Shown here one piece after another: positions 1 to 8,387 of a DNA stretch of 42,640 nt (position 1 is the first letter of the stretch; the number at the start of each line of letters is the position of its first letter). The DNA is from Bacteroidetes bacterium GWF2_49_14 (GTDB taxonomy: Bacteria > Bacteroidota > Bacteroidia > Bacteroidales > UBA12481): the NCBI GenBank assembly GCA_001769295.1, contig MEOR01000086.1, forward strand, positions 1 through 42,640, given 5' to 3'. Below the pieces are notes generated by a model. It saw only the letters and a program-made list of their open reading frames with translations, searched no databases and had not been told where the DNA came from. Made by a program: the position numbers and the translations under genes.

Positions 1-531
1 GGAATTTCAGAAGTGATACCCAAGGTGGGCATGGAACTCGGCAAGGATTATCAGATTATCACCATCAGTTTTAATCCTCTGGATACCCCGGAAAGAGCAG
101 TTCTTAAAAAGGTAAACTACATCCAGCAAATACCTGAGGATCAGAGTAAATCATGGATCTACCTCACCGGCTGGCAGGAAAACATAACCAAAATAACCGA
201 TGCGGTCGGATATCATTATAAGCCTACCGGGCTTGATTTTGCGCATCCATCGGCACTGATCATTCTGAGTCCCCAGGGCAAGATCACACGTTATCTGTTT
301 GGGATCAGCTTTCTGCCCTTCGACTTGAAAATGGCGCTGATCGAAGCCCAGAAAGGACTTGCCCGGCCAGCCATCAATAAGGTTCTGGAACTTTGTTTTG
401 CCTATGACAATAAAAGCCGCGGATATACCCTTCAGGTTACGAGGATCGTTGGGAGCCTGACAATACTCGCGGCACTGATTGTTCTGGCGGTACTGATCTT
501 CAAGAAACGAAAAAAAACAGCAAAATCCTGA
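1..531 (+). CDS. SCO1/SenC-family copper chaperone, 3' part of gene
   Basis: The reading frame is open to the left edge, so the N-terminus and the CxxxC copper site are missing; about 176 codons are visible. SCO proteins deliver copper to the CuA centre of cytochrome c oxidase subunit II and act on the outer face of the membrane. The visible part has the thioredoxin-fold end of the family, including the His in DFAHPSALIILSPQG that serves as third copper ligand in SCO proteins, and the motif LCFAYDNKSRGY typical of Bacteroidota members. A hydrophobic helix near residues 145-165 followed by KKRKK forms a C-terminal membrane anchor. It stops 4 bp before ctaD, so it is co-transcribed with the oxidase it matures. 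The family call is firm; the full length is unknown. Confidence 0.85.
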   Translation, partial: GISEVIPKVGMELGKDYQIITISFNPLDTPERAVLKKVNYIQQIPEDQSKSWIYLTGWQENITKITDAVGYHYKPTGLDFAHPSALIILSPQGKITRYLFGISFLPFDLKMALIEAQKGLARPAINKVLELCFAYDNKSRGYTLQVTRIVGSLTILAALIVLAVLIFKKRKKTAKS

Positions 532-535
532 TAGA

Positions 536-2149
536 ATGAGCACCAGCGAAACACACGCGCAAGTAAGTTATCTCGAACATCAAGGGAAGTACAAAGGGAT
601 ACTGGGTTGGTTAACATCGACCGACCACAAGCGGATTGCGCTTCTGTACATGTACAGCATGCTTGTATTTTTCTCTGTCTCTGCAATTCTCGGGTTGCTG
701 ATGACAATTGAAAAGGCGGCGCCCGGGCAAGACATCATGACGGCTCAGCAGTATAACGGATTCTTTACGATCCATGGGGTGATCATGATCTTCATCATCG
801 TGATTCCCGGACTGGCTGCGGTTTTTGGCAACTTCGCCCTGCCGATCATGATCGGTGCGCGGGATGTGGCTTTTCCAAAATTGAACCTTTTTTCATGGTA
901 TCTGTATATCATCGGTGCTATTTTGGGTGTTCTTTCCCAGTTTGCAGGTGACGGACCTCCGGATACCGGGTGGACCTTCTATGTCCCCTACAGTGCAGAA
1001 TCCTCCACGAACGTGATATTCGCCCTTACGGCGGCTTTTGTCCTCGGGTTCTCCAGCATCCTCACGGGCCTGAACTTTATTGTTACCATTCACCGCATGC
1101 GTGCTCCGGGGATGACCTTTTTCAAGATGCCGCTTTTCCCCTGGTCGCTTTATGCAACCGCCTGGATCCAGCTGCTGGCCACCCCGATCATCGGAATCAC
1201 CCTGTTGATGGTCATTGCCGAGCGAGTACTCCATATTGGGTTCTTTGATCCTGCTCTGGGGGGTGATCCGGTGCTCTTTCAACATCTCTTCTGGATCTAT
1301 TCCCATCCTGCAGTTTATATCATGATCCTGCCGGCCATGGGTGTGGTGACTGAAATATTCCCGACATTCAGCCAAAAGCCGGTTTTCGGATATGGCGCCA
1401 TCGCCATTTCATCCCTGGCTATCGCATTTGTCGGGTATTTCGTCTGGGGTCACCATATGTTCACCTCCGGAATCAGCTATTGGTCGAGATGGTTTTTCTC
1501 CTTCCTCACCTTTATTGTTGCAATTCCGAGTGCCATCAAGGTATTCAACTGGGTGAGCACGATGTATGGCGGGTCCATCGATATGAAGCCGCCACTTCTC
1601 TATGCAATTTCCTTTATCTTTCTATTCATGATCGGTGGCTTTACCGGACTGACCCTCGGTTCACTGGCTACAAATATCCAGCTGCATGACACCAGCTTTG
1701 TAGTCGCTCATTTCCATTATATCATTTTTGGCGGGATGGGATTTGCCTTCTTCGCGGGTATCCACTACTGGTACCCCAAAATTTACGGCAGGATGTACAG
1801 CAACCGATGGGCTTATATCGGTTGGGGATTTCTCTTTACCGGGTTTAACCTCCTCTATTTCCCCCAGTTCATTATCGGAATTCAGGGCATGCCCAGAAGA
1901 TATTTCGATTATCTGCCCGAGTTTCAATGGGGCCACTTCCTCTCCCTGATCGGTGCCATTATTTTATTATCGGGCTTCATTATTATGGTATCCAACCTCA
2001 TCTATCACCGGAGGAAAGGTGCCATTGCCCCGGCCAATCCGTGGAAGGGCGTTACGCTCGAATGGCAGATCCCGTCACCGCCGCCTGTAGAAAATTTCGA
2101 TGAAATTCCGACAATCACAAGGAAACCGTATTTCTTTGGAAAAGATTAA
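536..2149 (+). CDS. ctaD: Cytochrome c oxidase subunit I (A2-type heme-copper oxidase)
   Basis: Catalytic subunit that reduces O2 to water and pumps protons across the inner membrane; 537 residues and about 12 membrane segments. All metal ligands are visible: H80 and H394 for the low-spin heme, H392 for the high-spin heme, H257, H306 and H307 for CuB, and Y261 in the position of the cross-linked tyrosine. The motif is IYSHPAVY: the glutamate of A1-type enzymes (GHPEVY) is absent and Tyr-Ser (Y255-S256) precedes the His. Established work on Rhodothermus-type caa3 oxidases uses this as the mark of subfamily A2. The ATG at 536 follows the SCO stop by 4 bp, and ctaE starts 9 bp downstream. The heme type (a or o) cannot be read from the sequence. 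Confidence 0.97.
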   Translation: MSTSETHAQVSYLEHQGKYKGILGWLTSTDHKRIALLYMYSMLVFFSVSAILGLLMTIEKAAPGQDIMTAQQYNGFFTIHGVIMIFIIVIPGLAAVFGNFALPIMIGARDVAFPKLNLFSWYLYIIGAILGVLSQFAGDGPPDTGWTFYVPYSAESSTNVIFALTAAFVLGFSSILTGLNFIVTIHRMRAPGMTFFKMPLFPWSLYATAWIQLLATPIIGITLLMVIAERVLHIGFFDPALGGDPVLFQHLFWIYSHPAVYIMILPAMGVVTEIFPTFSQKPVFGYGAIAISSLAIAFVGYFVWGHHMFTSGISYWSRWFFSFLTFIVAIPSAIKVFNWVSTMYGGSIDMKPPLLYAISFIFLFMIGGFTGLTLGSLATNIQLHDTSFVVAHFHYIIFGGMGFAFFAGIHYWYPKIYGRMYSNRWAYIGWGFLFTGFNLLYFPQFIIGIQGMPRRYFDYLPEFQWGHFLSLIGAIILLSGFIIMVSNLIYHRRKGAIAPANPWKGVTLEWQIPSPPPVENFDEIPTITRKPYFFGKD

Positions 2150-2158
2150 GTTAAGAGT

Positions 2159-2770
2159 ATGACGAATCCTATGCACGACGAACACCACGATCACCTGGGA
2201 TCCAAGATGGGAATGTGGCTGTTCATTTTCACGGAATTGTTCCTCTTTGGAGGATTGTTCCTGGTATATGCCATATTCAGATCCAAGTATGGCGAAGATT
2301 TCCACCATGCAGCCGAGGAGTTGAACGTCTTTATCGGAACACTCAATACGGTGGTGCTCCTGATCAGCAGTATGACCGTTGCGATGTCGATATCGGCCAT
2401 CCAGAAAGGTGACTCCGGAAGGGCGATCAGGCTTCTGCTCCTCACAATAGTCCTGGCCCTGGTTTTCATGGTTAACAAATATTTCGAGTGGGGACATAAA
2501 TTCGAGTTCAAACTGTATCCGGGATCACCTGTTCTGGGAAACCTCCCAAAGGGTGAGCTTCTGTTCTTCGGACTCTATTTTATGATGACGGGCCTGCATG
2601 CCCTGCACGTGGTCATTGGCTGTGTCCTGCTGGGAATCACTATCCCGAAGATCGCCAAAAAGCAAATTACCAGTGAACGATATACCTTCCATGAAAACGC
2701 AGGACTCTACTGGCACCTGGTTGATTTTATATGGATATTCCTGTTCCCAATGATGTATCTCATTACATGA
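2159..2770 (+). CDS. ctaE: Cytochrome c oxidase subunit III
   Basis: A membrane subunit of 203 residues with about five hydrophobic segments, the short form of COX III found in bacterial caa3 and bo3 enzymes. Family signatures are MGMWLFIFTELFLFGG near the N-terminus, MTGLHALHVVIG in the middle, and the closing motif LYWHLVDFIWIFLFP. Subunit III supports proton uptake and the stability of subunit I and carries no metal. It lies 9 bp after ctaD and ends just before a hairpin repeat that separates it from ctaF. The sequence alone would also fit quinol oxidase subunit III, but the CuA-bearing subunit II downstream argues for cytochrome c oxidase. Confidence 0.93.
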   Translation: MTNPMHDEHHDHLGSKMGMWLFIFTELFLFGGLFLVYAIFRSKYGEDFHHAAEELNVFIGTLNTVVLLISSMTVAMSISAIQKGDSGRAIRLLLLTIVLALVFMVNKYFEWGHKFEFKLYPGSPVLGNLPKGELLFFGLYFMMTGLHALHVVIGCVLLGITIPKIAKKQITSERYTFHENAGLYWHLVDFIWIFLFPMMYLIT

Positions 2771-2780
2771 TGGTACATGC

Positions 2781-2857
2781 TGTCATCCCGATGAAAATCG
2801 GGATCCCCGGGCAGATGCTTTGAGGCATGGGGTCCCCGCTTTCGCGGGGATGACAAG
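2781..2857. repeat. Composite GTCATCCC hairpin repeat
   Basis: Two hairpins lie head to head. The left one reads TGTCATCCCGATGAAAATCG then GGATC, a stem CCCGAT/ATCGGG around a short A-rich loop. The right one is the inverted form, GGTCCCCGC-TTTC-GCGGGGATGACA. The same family occurs at 10169-10315, 15565-15590 and 20016-20090, with stem bases changed in pairs. It sits between ctaE and ctaF inside the oxidase operon, so it probably does not fully stop transcription. The function is unknown. Confidence 0.8.
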
Positions 2858-2917
2858 CACCCGGGGGGAGGTTGTTTTTTGGTTTTTGTTTTTTGAGGTT
2901 TGAGATTTTAAAGAGTT

Positions 2918-3196
2918 ATGGAGAAACATCATATTTCAAGTTATACGTCGCACGGGATTGTGCTGACGGTTTTGCTGACGCTTACGGCTTTGTCTGTAAC
3001 GATTGCGGAGTTACACCTTGGAGCCATTTCGGTTGCGGTGGCGCTCCTGGTGGCGTCCATTAAAGGGACAACCGTGCTGACCTACTTCATGCACCTGAAA
3101 TACGAAAGCACCTTTTTCAAAGTGATGGTGGCGGGTGTATTTGCGATGTATGCACTCATCATCATTTTTACTTTTTTCGATTATATATTTCGTTAA
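2918..3196 (+). CDS. ctaF: Cytochrome c oxidase subunit IV-like protein
   Basis: A protein of 92 residues with three hydrophobic segments (about 14-32, 35-52 and 67-90) and the family motif LLVASIKGTTVLTYFMHLKYE, where Lys, Phe-Met-His and Lys-Tyr-Glu are the conserved positions of the prokaryotic COX IV family. It is a small accessory subunit of the oxidase in the inner membrane. The 147 bp gap before it holds the hairpin repeat at 2781-2857, unlike the tight spacing elsewhere in the operon. ctaC follows after 15 bp. The family call is good; a specific function within the complex is not established. Confidence 0.88.
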   Translation: MEKHHISSYTSHGIVLTVLLTLTALSVTIAELHLGAISVAVALLVASIKGTTVLTYFMHLKYESTFFKVMVAGVFAMYALIIIFTFFDYIFR

Positions 3197-3211
3197 CAAA
3201 AAACAAGCACC

Positions 3212-4132
3212 ATGTTTGAAGGAGCATCTAACCTGGCAGACGGCGTTGACCGGGCGTTTGTTTTCATCTTTTCGATAGCGGCCTTTTTTATTATCGGCAT
3301 CACCGCATTCATGATCTGGGTGGTGATCCGGTATAACCGGAAAAAGGGCAAGCCCGCCATGCAATTTACCGGCAACAACACCCTTGAGGTAATCTGGATC
3401 GTGATTCCGCTGATTATCGTTATGGCCATGTTCTATTTTGGATGGATCGGCTTTGCCCCGATGAGGAAAGTGCCGGCCGATGCCATGAAAGTGACTGCCA
3501 TAGGACGCATGTGGGAATGGTCCTTTGATTATGGCAACGGAAAGATTTCCAAAATCATGGTTGTCCCGGCCGACAAGCCGGTAAGAGTGGACCTGCATTC
3601 CGTTGATGTCAATCACAGCTTTTTTGTACCGGCTTTCCGGGTTAAGGAAGATGTGATACCCGGATACGATAATTTCCTGTGGTTCTCTGCCTTCAGGGTT
3701 GGTGAATATGATATTTTATGCACGGAATATTGCGGATTGATGCACTCAGCCATGATGTCATCGGTAAAGGTGGTTCCGGAAGCGGAATTCATCGCCTGGC
3801 TCGACTCCCTGCCCGCAACCGGAGATATTCCGGATCCGGAAGGACTGACACTGCTGAAGAATACAGGTTGTATCGCTTGCCATACCCTCGACGGAATCCG
3901 CCTGGTCGGCCCCAGCTTTAAAGGCTTCTACGGAAAAACACACACTGTTGTCGAGAAGGGGGCCGAGAAAGAGGTTGTGGTTAATGAAGAGTATCTCCGC
4001 TCATCAATTCTTGAACCTAACAAACAGGTTGTCAAGGGATTCAATAAAGGACTCATGCAGCCATACGGTAATGTGCTGAGCGAAGATCAGATCAAACTGA
4101 TGGTTGAATATCTGATGACCCTCAAAGATTAA
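3212..4132 (+). CDS. ctaC: Cytochrome c oxidase subunit II fused to cytochrome c (caa3 type)
   Basis: A protein of 306 residues with two N-terminal membrane helices (about 15-39 and 58-78) followed by a periplasmic cupredoxin domain. The CuA ligands are all present: H135, C170, E172, C174, H178 and M181 in the motif CTEYCGLMHSAM. A C-terminal cytochrome c domain follows, with heme site C220-I-A-C223-H224 and a likely axial Met at M282. The fusion defines a caa3 oxidase that takes electrons through its own cytochrome c. There is no signal peptide or lipobox before the first helix. The order here, D-E-F-C-B, differs from the common C-D-E-F order. The calls for both domains are secure. Confidence 0.96.
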   Translation: MFEGASNLADGVDRAFVFIFSIAAFFIIGITAFMIWVVIRYNRKKGKPAMQFTGNNTLEVIWIVIPLIIVMAMFYFGWIGFAPMRKVPADAMKVTAIGRMWEWSFDYGNGKISKIMVVPADKPVRVDLHSVDVNHSFFVPAFRVKEDVIPGYDNFLWFSAFRVGEYDILCTEYCGLMHSAMMSSVKVVPEAEFIAWLDSLPATGDIPDPEGLTLLKNTGCIACHTLDGIRLVGPSFKGFYGKTHTVVEKGAEKEVVVNEEYLRSSILEPNKQVVKGFNKGLMQPYGNVLSEDQIKLMVEYLMTLKD

Positions 4133-4145
4133 CGCTGTTCGCCCA

Positions 4146-4994
4146 TTGCCGGCCGCTATCCTTAAACTGATCAAATATAAACTGTCGCTGGCAGTTACTT
4201 TATCGGCAACGATGGGGTTTTTTCTGTTCCGCAAGGGTCCGGACCCGGCCTTGCCGGTTCTCATTGCCGGCGTGTTTTTGCTGGCCGGCGGATCTGCAGC
4301 TCTGAATGAATATCAGGAAAGAAAACGGGATGCACTTATGGGTCGCACCCGCAGCCGGCCGATACCGTCCGGAAGCATCAAACCCCTCATGGCACTCGTT
4401 ATTTCGATCGGCTTTATCCTGACGGGCCTTCTCCTGCTCTCCCGCTTCGGCATAGCCCCTGTTATTCTTGGGGCAGTCAACCTGTTGCTGTATAATGGTT
4501 TATATACCCCGATGAAGATCCGCAATTCATTTGCGGTGATTCCGGGGGGCCTTGTCGGGGCGATCCCTCCGGTCATAGGGTGGAGCGCTGCAGGCGGACC
4601 ACTTTTTCATCCCAATATCCTTTTCATCGCAACCCTGATGTTCCTGTGGCAATTGCCCCACTTTTGGCTGTTAATTATACGGTATGGGAAGGAATATGAA
4701 GCTGCTGGATTCTCAACACTTAAAAGGTATCTCGACGACAATCAGATTAAGAGGCTGATTTTCTTCTGGATGCTCGTTTCATCGGTTTTTCTGCTGACGG
4801 CACCGGTGTTTGGCATCCAGATCGACCTGTGGATTTTCATTCTCCTGGCGCTTCTGAATGTGCTCTTTATCGGATTCTTCTATTACGTGCTGTTCCTGAA
4901 TCCATCGGAGAAACGGATCCGGCTCATTTTCATCCTCACCAACGTTTTTCTGACAGTGGTGCTGGGGGTACTGATCGTTAACTCGGTGACATGA
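4146..4994 (+). CDS. ctaB: Protoheme IX farnesyltransferase (heme O synthase)
   Basis: A UbiA-family prenyltransferase of 282 residues that converts heme B to heme O by adding a farnesyl group, the first step toward heme A or O for the oxidase. The first prenyl-diphosphate motif is NEYQERKRD (N54 to D62), followed by the family sequence MGRTRSRPIPSG. The second site reads YGKEYEAAGF, with Glu where many homologues have Asp. About eight to nine membrane helices are visible. The only start in this frame after the upstream stop is TTG at 4146, 13 bp after ctaC, and it gives a normal N-terminus. No heme A synthase (ctaA) is in the window, so the final heme is uncertain. Confidence 0.93.
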   Translation: MPAAILKLIKYKLSLAVTLSATMGFFLFRKGPDPALPVLIAGVFLLAGGSAALNEYQERKRDALMGRTRSRPIPSGSIKPLMALVISIGFILTGLLLLSRFGIAPVILGAVNLLLYNGLYTPMKIRNSFAVIPGGLVGAIPPVIGWSAAGGPLFHPNILFIATLMFLWQLPHFWLLIIRYGKEYEAAGFSTLKRYLDDNQIKRLIFFWMLVSSVFLLTAPVFGIQIDLWIFILLALLNVLFIGFFYYVLFLNPSEKRIRLIFILTNVFLTVVLGVLIVNSVT

Positions 4995-5000
4995 ACAAAC

Positions 5001-5100
5001 ACGGGCGCACGCCGTGCGACATTCCTGGCACGGAATGGAAACGGGCGCACGCCGTGCGACATTCCTGGCACGGAATGGAAACGGGCGCACGCCGTGCGCC
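5001..5100. repeat. 40 bp tandem repeat, 2.5 copies
   Basis: Positions 5001-5040 and 5041-5080 are identical, and 5081-5098 begins a third copy that switches into GTGCGCCCCTACGGGGACG. Each unit starts with ACGGGCGCACGCCGTGCG, itself a short hairpin (GGGCGCAC/GTGCG), and continues with ATTCCTGGCACGGAATGGAA, a second hairpin. It lies between the convergent ends of ctaB and the SIS gene. The hairpin start matches the repeat at 9106-9168. Confidence 0.9.
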
Positions 5101-5115
5101 CCTACGGGGACGTAA

Positions 5116-6129
5116 TTACACGAAAAATTCGTTGCCGATTTTGCGGGCGCGGGTGGGCTTGTCGAGGTCGATGCCCAGAGCCATCCCGATCTCAACCAAC
5201 AAGTTCCAGCCGGCAGCCAGCTCCACATAGGGAGCCATTTTCCCTCCTTCAGGGATAATAAATGTCGGAAAAGAAGTCTGCCTGGATGATATGGCAACCA
5301 CCTTCATGCCGACACCCTTGACGAGGCACTCCATGAACTTTTCCTCTTCGCTCAGGAAGGGCTCAACAATGATCACCACCTCATTCTTGTCCATCACCTC
5401 CTCGATACCATGCACCGCATAGGTCCCTTCCAGGAACTCAGATTTCTTGCGGGTGATTTCGTTGGTTTTGAGGGTCAGCTCTTCAACCACTCCGTTGTTC
5501 CGACCGGCAAAATAGATCTTGTCTGCATTCTTTGCCGCCAGAATTATTTCAGGATCAATCACGGAGGTCAGGGCGGTATTGATCTGGTCGGGCAGCTCAT
5601 CAAAACCGCACATGCACTTGCCGAGCATCTGGCGGATCATGGCATCGTAAAAAAGTCCCTGTTCGATCACCGACTTGGTAGCAGCCACGGCATCTTCCTT
5701 GCCGCAGTTCAGCACATGCGTTTCATGAGCAAGCTCTGCCAGCTTGGTATTTTCATTGGCAGTGAGTCCGAACAGCGAATCATGCCCCTCCTCGCGAAGC
5801 TTCATGAAAAGTCTGACAACCTCCTTGGTTTTCCCTGAGTTCGAAGCGCCGAAAACAGCAAGGTCCTTAAGCGCATATTCCATCGCCTGGGTTGATCCAT
5901 CGGTATAAACCGGAATCTTTGCCCCCCATTTCAGGATATCGTACATGGCCCGCTTGGCAGGAAAAATCCGGCTGCTTCCTTCACCGGTGAGGAAAAGGCC
6001 CTTTTTCGCCATGGCCTTTTCGGCATAGGAAGTGGCCACCATGGGGTCAAATTTTCTGACCACCTCAGTTGTTTCCATCATTTCGCGGACCAGCGCGAAG
6101 GTTGCGTACTTGCTGTCTTGTAGGTTCAT
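5116..6129 (-). CDS. SIS-domain sugar-phosphate isomerase/deaminase
   Basis: A protein of 337 residues with two sugar isomerase (SIS) domains, at about 35-170 and 190-325, resembling the isomerase half of GlmS without the glutaminase domain. Visible SIS features are LFLTGEGSSRIFPAKRA, the phosphate-binding FGASNSGKTKE and AATKSVIEQ, and in the second half IYFAGRNNG and EVVIIVEP. Family members act as glucosamine-6-phosphate or related amino-sugar-phosphate deaminases. It is the last gene of the minus-strand cluster with a PIG-L deacetylase, a PPi-type PFK and a ROK kinase, which supports a role in turning glucosamine-6-phosphate into fructose-6-phosphate. That substrate is an inference; a different ketose or amino sugar is possible. 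Confidence 0.78.
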   Translation of the reverse strand: MNLQDSKYATFALVREMMETTEVVRKFDPMVATSYAEKAMAKKGLFLTGEGSSRIFPAKRAMYDILKWGAKIPVYTDGSTQAMEYALKDLAVFGASNSGKTKEVVRLFMKLREEGHDSLFGLTANENTKLAELAHETHVLNCGKEDAVAATKSVIEQGLFYDAMIRQMLGKCMCGFDELPDQINTALTSVIDPEIILAAKNADKIYFAGRNNGVVEELTLKTNEITRKKSEFLEGTYAVHGIEEVMDKNEVVIIVEPFLSEEEKFMECLVKGVGMKVVAISSRQTSFPTFIIPEGGKMAPYVELAAGWNLLVEIGMALGIDLDKPTRARKIGNEFFV

Positions 6130-6140
6130 AGCTATATTTT

Positions 6141-6267
6141 AATTGGCCTCCCTGCGGTCGGCTAAATGGCTCGGCTGACGCCTCGCTAATTGGTTCGCTG
6201 CGCTCACTAATTGGCCCTCCGGGCTAATTAGCGCGAAGCGCCAATTAGTGTGCGCAGCGAACCAATT
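6141..6267. repeat. AATT-linked word array A
   Basis: Six GC-rich words, each preceded by AATT or AAAT: GGCCTCCCTGCGGTCGGCT, GGCTCGGCTGACGCCTCGCT, GGTTCGCTGCGCTCACT, GGCCCTCCGGGCT, AGCGCGAAGCGCC and AGTGTGCGCAGCGAACC. The third and sixth words are reverse complements with one mismatch, so they can form the long stem of a hairpin with the shorter words at its tip. The array fills the gap between the SIS start and the PIG-L stop codon at 6273-6275. See arrays B to E. Confidence 0.88.
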
Positions 6268-6272
6268 TTTAT

Positions 6273-7037
6273 TTATTTATATTTCACAAACTCCCTAAGT
6301 TCTTCCTGCACCACCGGATCTTTCTGGAACCCACCACCCAGATGCTGCCAGAATACCTCTGCATATTCAACTCCCACCATGGCACCGTAATCTTTGTTAC
6401 CCTGATAAACCACTCCGAAGAAATCATCCATCTTGTGCATCACCCTCATGAGTTCTTTCTGTGATTCATGGTACTGCAACATTTGCTGCTTGGTGTCCAT
6501 TACCGGAGTAACATCCACAAAGAAATGCGGGGGAACGATAGGGGCACCAATCGGGTCCGTCAGGGTAAGGGGTGCAGTGTGGTAGAGGAGCGGGGTGATT
6601 TCAAGCGGCTTTTCCGTAACCGGCACATTTGGAAGAGTCGCCACCATGGTGGCAGCTTCCACAATGTTGCAGGTTGCACGGTGGTCAGCATGATAATCCA
6701 TCGGAAGATGGGTCATTACAATGCCCGCCTTATATTCCCTGATAATCCGGGTTACATCGAGCCTGAAATCCACATTATCGATAAGATACCCGTCGCGTCC
6801 TCCCAGACAGATATACTCAGCGCCGAGAACAGCGGCCGCTTTCCGAGCTTCTTCCCTCCGTATGGCTATGGTTTTGTCCTCGGTTGAACCGATTCCACCC
6901 ATGCCGCCGGCAGTAAGAGTGACAATGACAATCTTGTATCCCTTGTCTTTCAGATGCTTAAGAGTACCGGCATTCCAGGCTTCCGTATCATCCGGATGAG
7001 CATGTACAGAGACGACGACGTTGTTAAATTTTCGCAT
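6273..7037 (-). CDS. PIG-L/LmbE-family N-acetyl-sugar deacetylase
   Basis: A zinc-dependent de-N-acetylase of 254 residues. The family motif is at the N-terminus, VHAHPDDTE (H14, D16, D17), and the second zinc motif is MDYHADHRA (H116, D118, H119). Families with this fold remove acetyl groups from N-acetylglucosamine in GPI, mycothiol and bacillithiol precursors and in archaeal diacetylchitobiose. An upstream extension to 7163 is possible in frame, but it runs through the PFK gene and adds 42 residues with no family match; the ATG at 7037 puts the AHPDD motif at its usual place. It overlaps the PFK stop by 14 bp, suggesting coupled translation. No signal peptide is seen, so it is likely cytoplasmic and probably acts on N-acetylhexosamine or its 6-phosphate. 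Confidence 0.88.
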   Translation of the reverse strand: MRKFNNVVVSVHAHPDDTEAWNAGTLKHLKDKGYKIVIVTLTAGGMGGIGSTEDKTIAIRREEARKAAAVLGAEYICLGGRDGYLIDNVDFRLDVTRIIREYKAGIVMTHLPMDYHADHRATCNIVEAATMVATLPNVPVTEKPLEITPLLYHTAPLTLTDPIGAPIVPPHFFVDVTPVMDTKQQMLQYHESQKELMRVMHKMDDFFGVVYQGNKDYGAMVGVEYAEVFWQHLGGGFQKDPVVQEELREFVKYK

Positions 7038-8217
7038 GTAATCGGGTGAATTCAGGTAATTTTCCAATAAGAGGGCGAATATAATCCAAAAAGGCATTGC
7101 TGACAAAATTTCCCTCCGCATTGAAATACTCTTTCGGCATCGGTTTCGCATGGACTGCCACATCTTTCAGTAGAGCCTTCCCAAACCGGCACTCATAGGG
7201 AATATTTTTAACTCTTTCAAGCGTGACCATGAATCCTGATTCGCCGTTTTCCGCCAACCGCACGGCCTCTTTCCCGGCGTGATAGGCCTCGTCAAGATCC
7301 AACTCCACGGCATTGACAAAATCCGACATGATGAGCGACTCCGTGATCTGAAATTCGCCCCGGAAACCAAACTCCTGGCTGATCATTTTGTGCAGGTTCA
7401 ATCCGACACTGGCTCCGCCCATGGCGCCGAACTCAGTATTGTTGAATTTATCTTTCGTGAGGGAGGCGCTCACGGCCGTTCCATCCGAATATTTCAACCC
7501 TTCGCCGCAAACAACCGAAACCCAGCCGTACCTTTTATACACTCCATCCACATCCCTGAGAAATTTATCCCGGTCAAAAGCAAATTCAGGACAATAGATC
7601 AGGTGCGGAGCATCCTCTTCATTATGCTTAGCGATTGCAGTTGCTGCACCCAGCCAGCCTGCATCCCTTCCAATAGTCTGATATACAACGAACTGGTCAA
7701 CTTTTTTCATATCCCTGGCCAATACACCCCCCTGCATGACATTGAGGATATTGCTTTTGGCCGCAGAAGGAAAGCCGGGTGTATGATCCGTCCCAAACAG
7801 ATCATTATCAACCGTTTTCGGAATCCCTACCCCGATAAGTTCATACCCCTGGGTTTTGCAGTACGCCTCCACACGGTTAATTGTATCCATGGTATCATTT
7901 CCCCCGATCAGGAAGAAATAGTGAATATCATGCTTTTTCAGCACCTCCATGATTCTTGGAAAATCCTCATCCTTGAGCTTATGTCTGGAGGATCCTAGCG
8001 CCGAACCCGGGGTTTTCCTCAGTCCTTTAATCACCTCTTTCGGCTGTTTTCCGAAATCGATCAGCCATTCCTTCATGAACCCTTCGATTCCATAGTTCAT
8101 CCCAAATACCTCACCTATCTTTTCCGATTTCATAGCGGCCTTCACCACCCCGGCCAGACTCGAATTGATCACTGAGGTGGGTCCCCCGGACTGGCCGATG
8201 ATACAGTTTCCTTTCAT
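7024..8217 (-). CDS. 6-phosphofructokinase, PPi-dependent type
   Basis: A phosphofructokinase-fold protein of 397 residues with the N-terminal QSGGPTSVINSS loop. The donor site reads IGGNDTMDT (D108) and the catalytic loop IPKTVDNDL (K134, D137, D139). In this superfamily Asp at the E. coli Gly104 position together with Lys at Gly124 marks use of pyrophosphate in place of ATP, so the enzyme is probably a reversible PPi-fructose-6-phosphate phosphotransferase. It lies between a CBM9-like gene and the PIG-L gene and overlaps the latter by 14 bp. In this context it would carry fructose-6-phosphate from amino sugars into glycolysis. Substrate specificity was inferred from the two residues only. 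Confidence 0.92.
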   Translation of the reverse strand: MKGNCIIGQSGGPTSVINSSLAGVVKAAMKSEKIGEVFGMNYGIEGFMKEWLIDFGKQPKEVIKGLRKTPGSALGSSRHKLKDEDFPRIMEVLKKHDIHYFFLIGGNDTMDTINRVEAYCKTQGYELIGVGIPKTVDNDLFGTDHTPGFPSAAKSNILNVMQGGVLARDMKKVDQFVVYQTIGRDAGWLGAATAIAKHNEEDAPHLIYCPEFAFDRDKFLRDVDGVYKRYGWVSVVCGEGLKYSDGTAVSASLTKDKFNNTEFGAMGGASVGLNLHKMISQEFGFRGEFQITESLIMSDFVNAVELDLDEAYHAGKEAVRLAENGESGFMVTLERVKNIPYECRFGKALLKDVAVHAKPMPKEYFNAEGNFVSNAFLDYIRPLIGKLPEFTRLHAKI

Positions 8218-8237
8218 GGTAAGACTTATTAAATATT

Positions 8238-8387
8238 AATTGGCCTCCCTTCGGTCGGCTAAATGGCTCACTGCGCTCGCTAATTGGCGCTTCGCGCTAA
8301 TTGGGCCAGAGCCTAATTAGTGAGCGCAGCGAACCAATTAGCGAGGCGTTAGCCGAGTCAATTAGCGAGCGCAGCGAGCCATTTATT
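8238..8387. repeat. AATT-linked word array B
   Basis: Seven words joined by AATT/AAAT: GGCCTCCCTTCGGTCGGCT, GGCTCACTGCGCTCGCT, GGCGCTTCGCGCT, GGGCCAGAGCCT, AGTGAGCGCAGCGAACC, AGCGAGGCGTTAGCCGAGTC and AGCGAGCGCAGCGAGCC, then ATTTATT. The second and last words pair with one mismatch, giving a nested hairpin with GGGCCAGAGCCT near the tip. The final ATTTATT contains the stop codon of the CBM9-like gene (TAA on the minus strand, 8383-8385). The array fills the gap to the PFK start. Confidence 0.9.

Noticed and set aside
5001-5100. CRISPR array or small coding gene
   Set aside because: The units are directly tandem without spacers; short open frames through them are repeat translations.
7038-7163. 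Upstream extension of the PIG-L deacetylase
   Set aside because: The added 42 residues lie inside the PFK gene and match nothing in the family; the ATG at 7037 puts the AHPDD motif at the expected position.
7279-7998. Long plus-strand open frame of 239 codons
   Set aside because: It is antisense to the PFK gene, whose motifs are certain, and its translation shows no family pattern.
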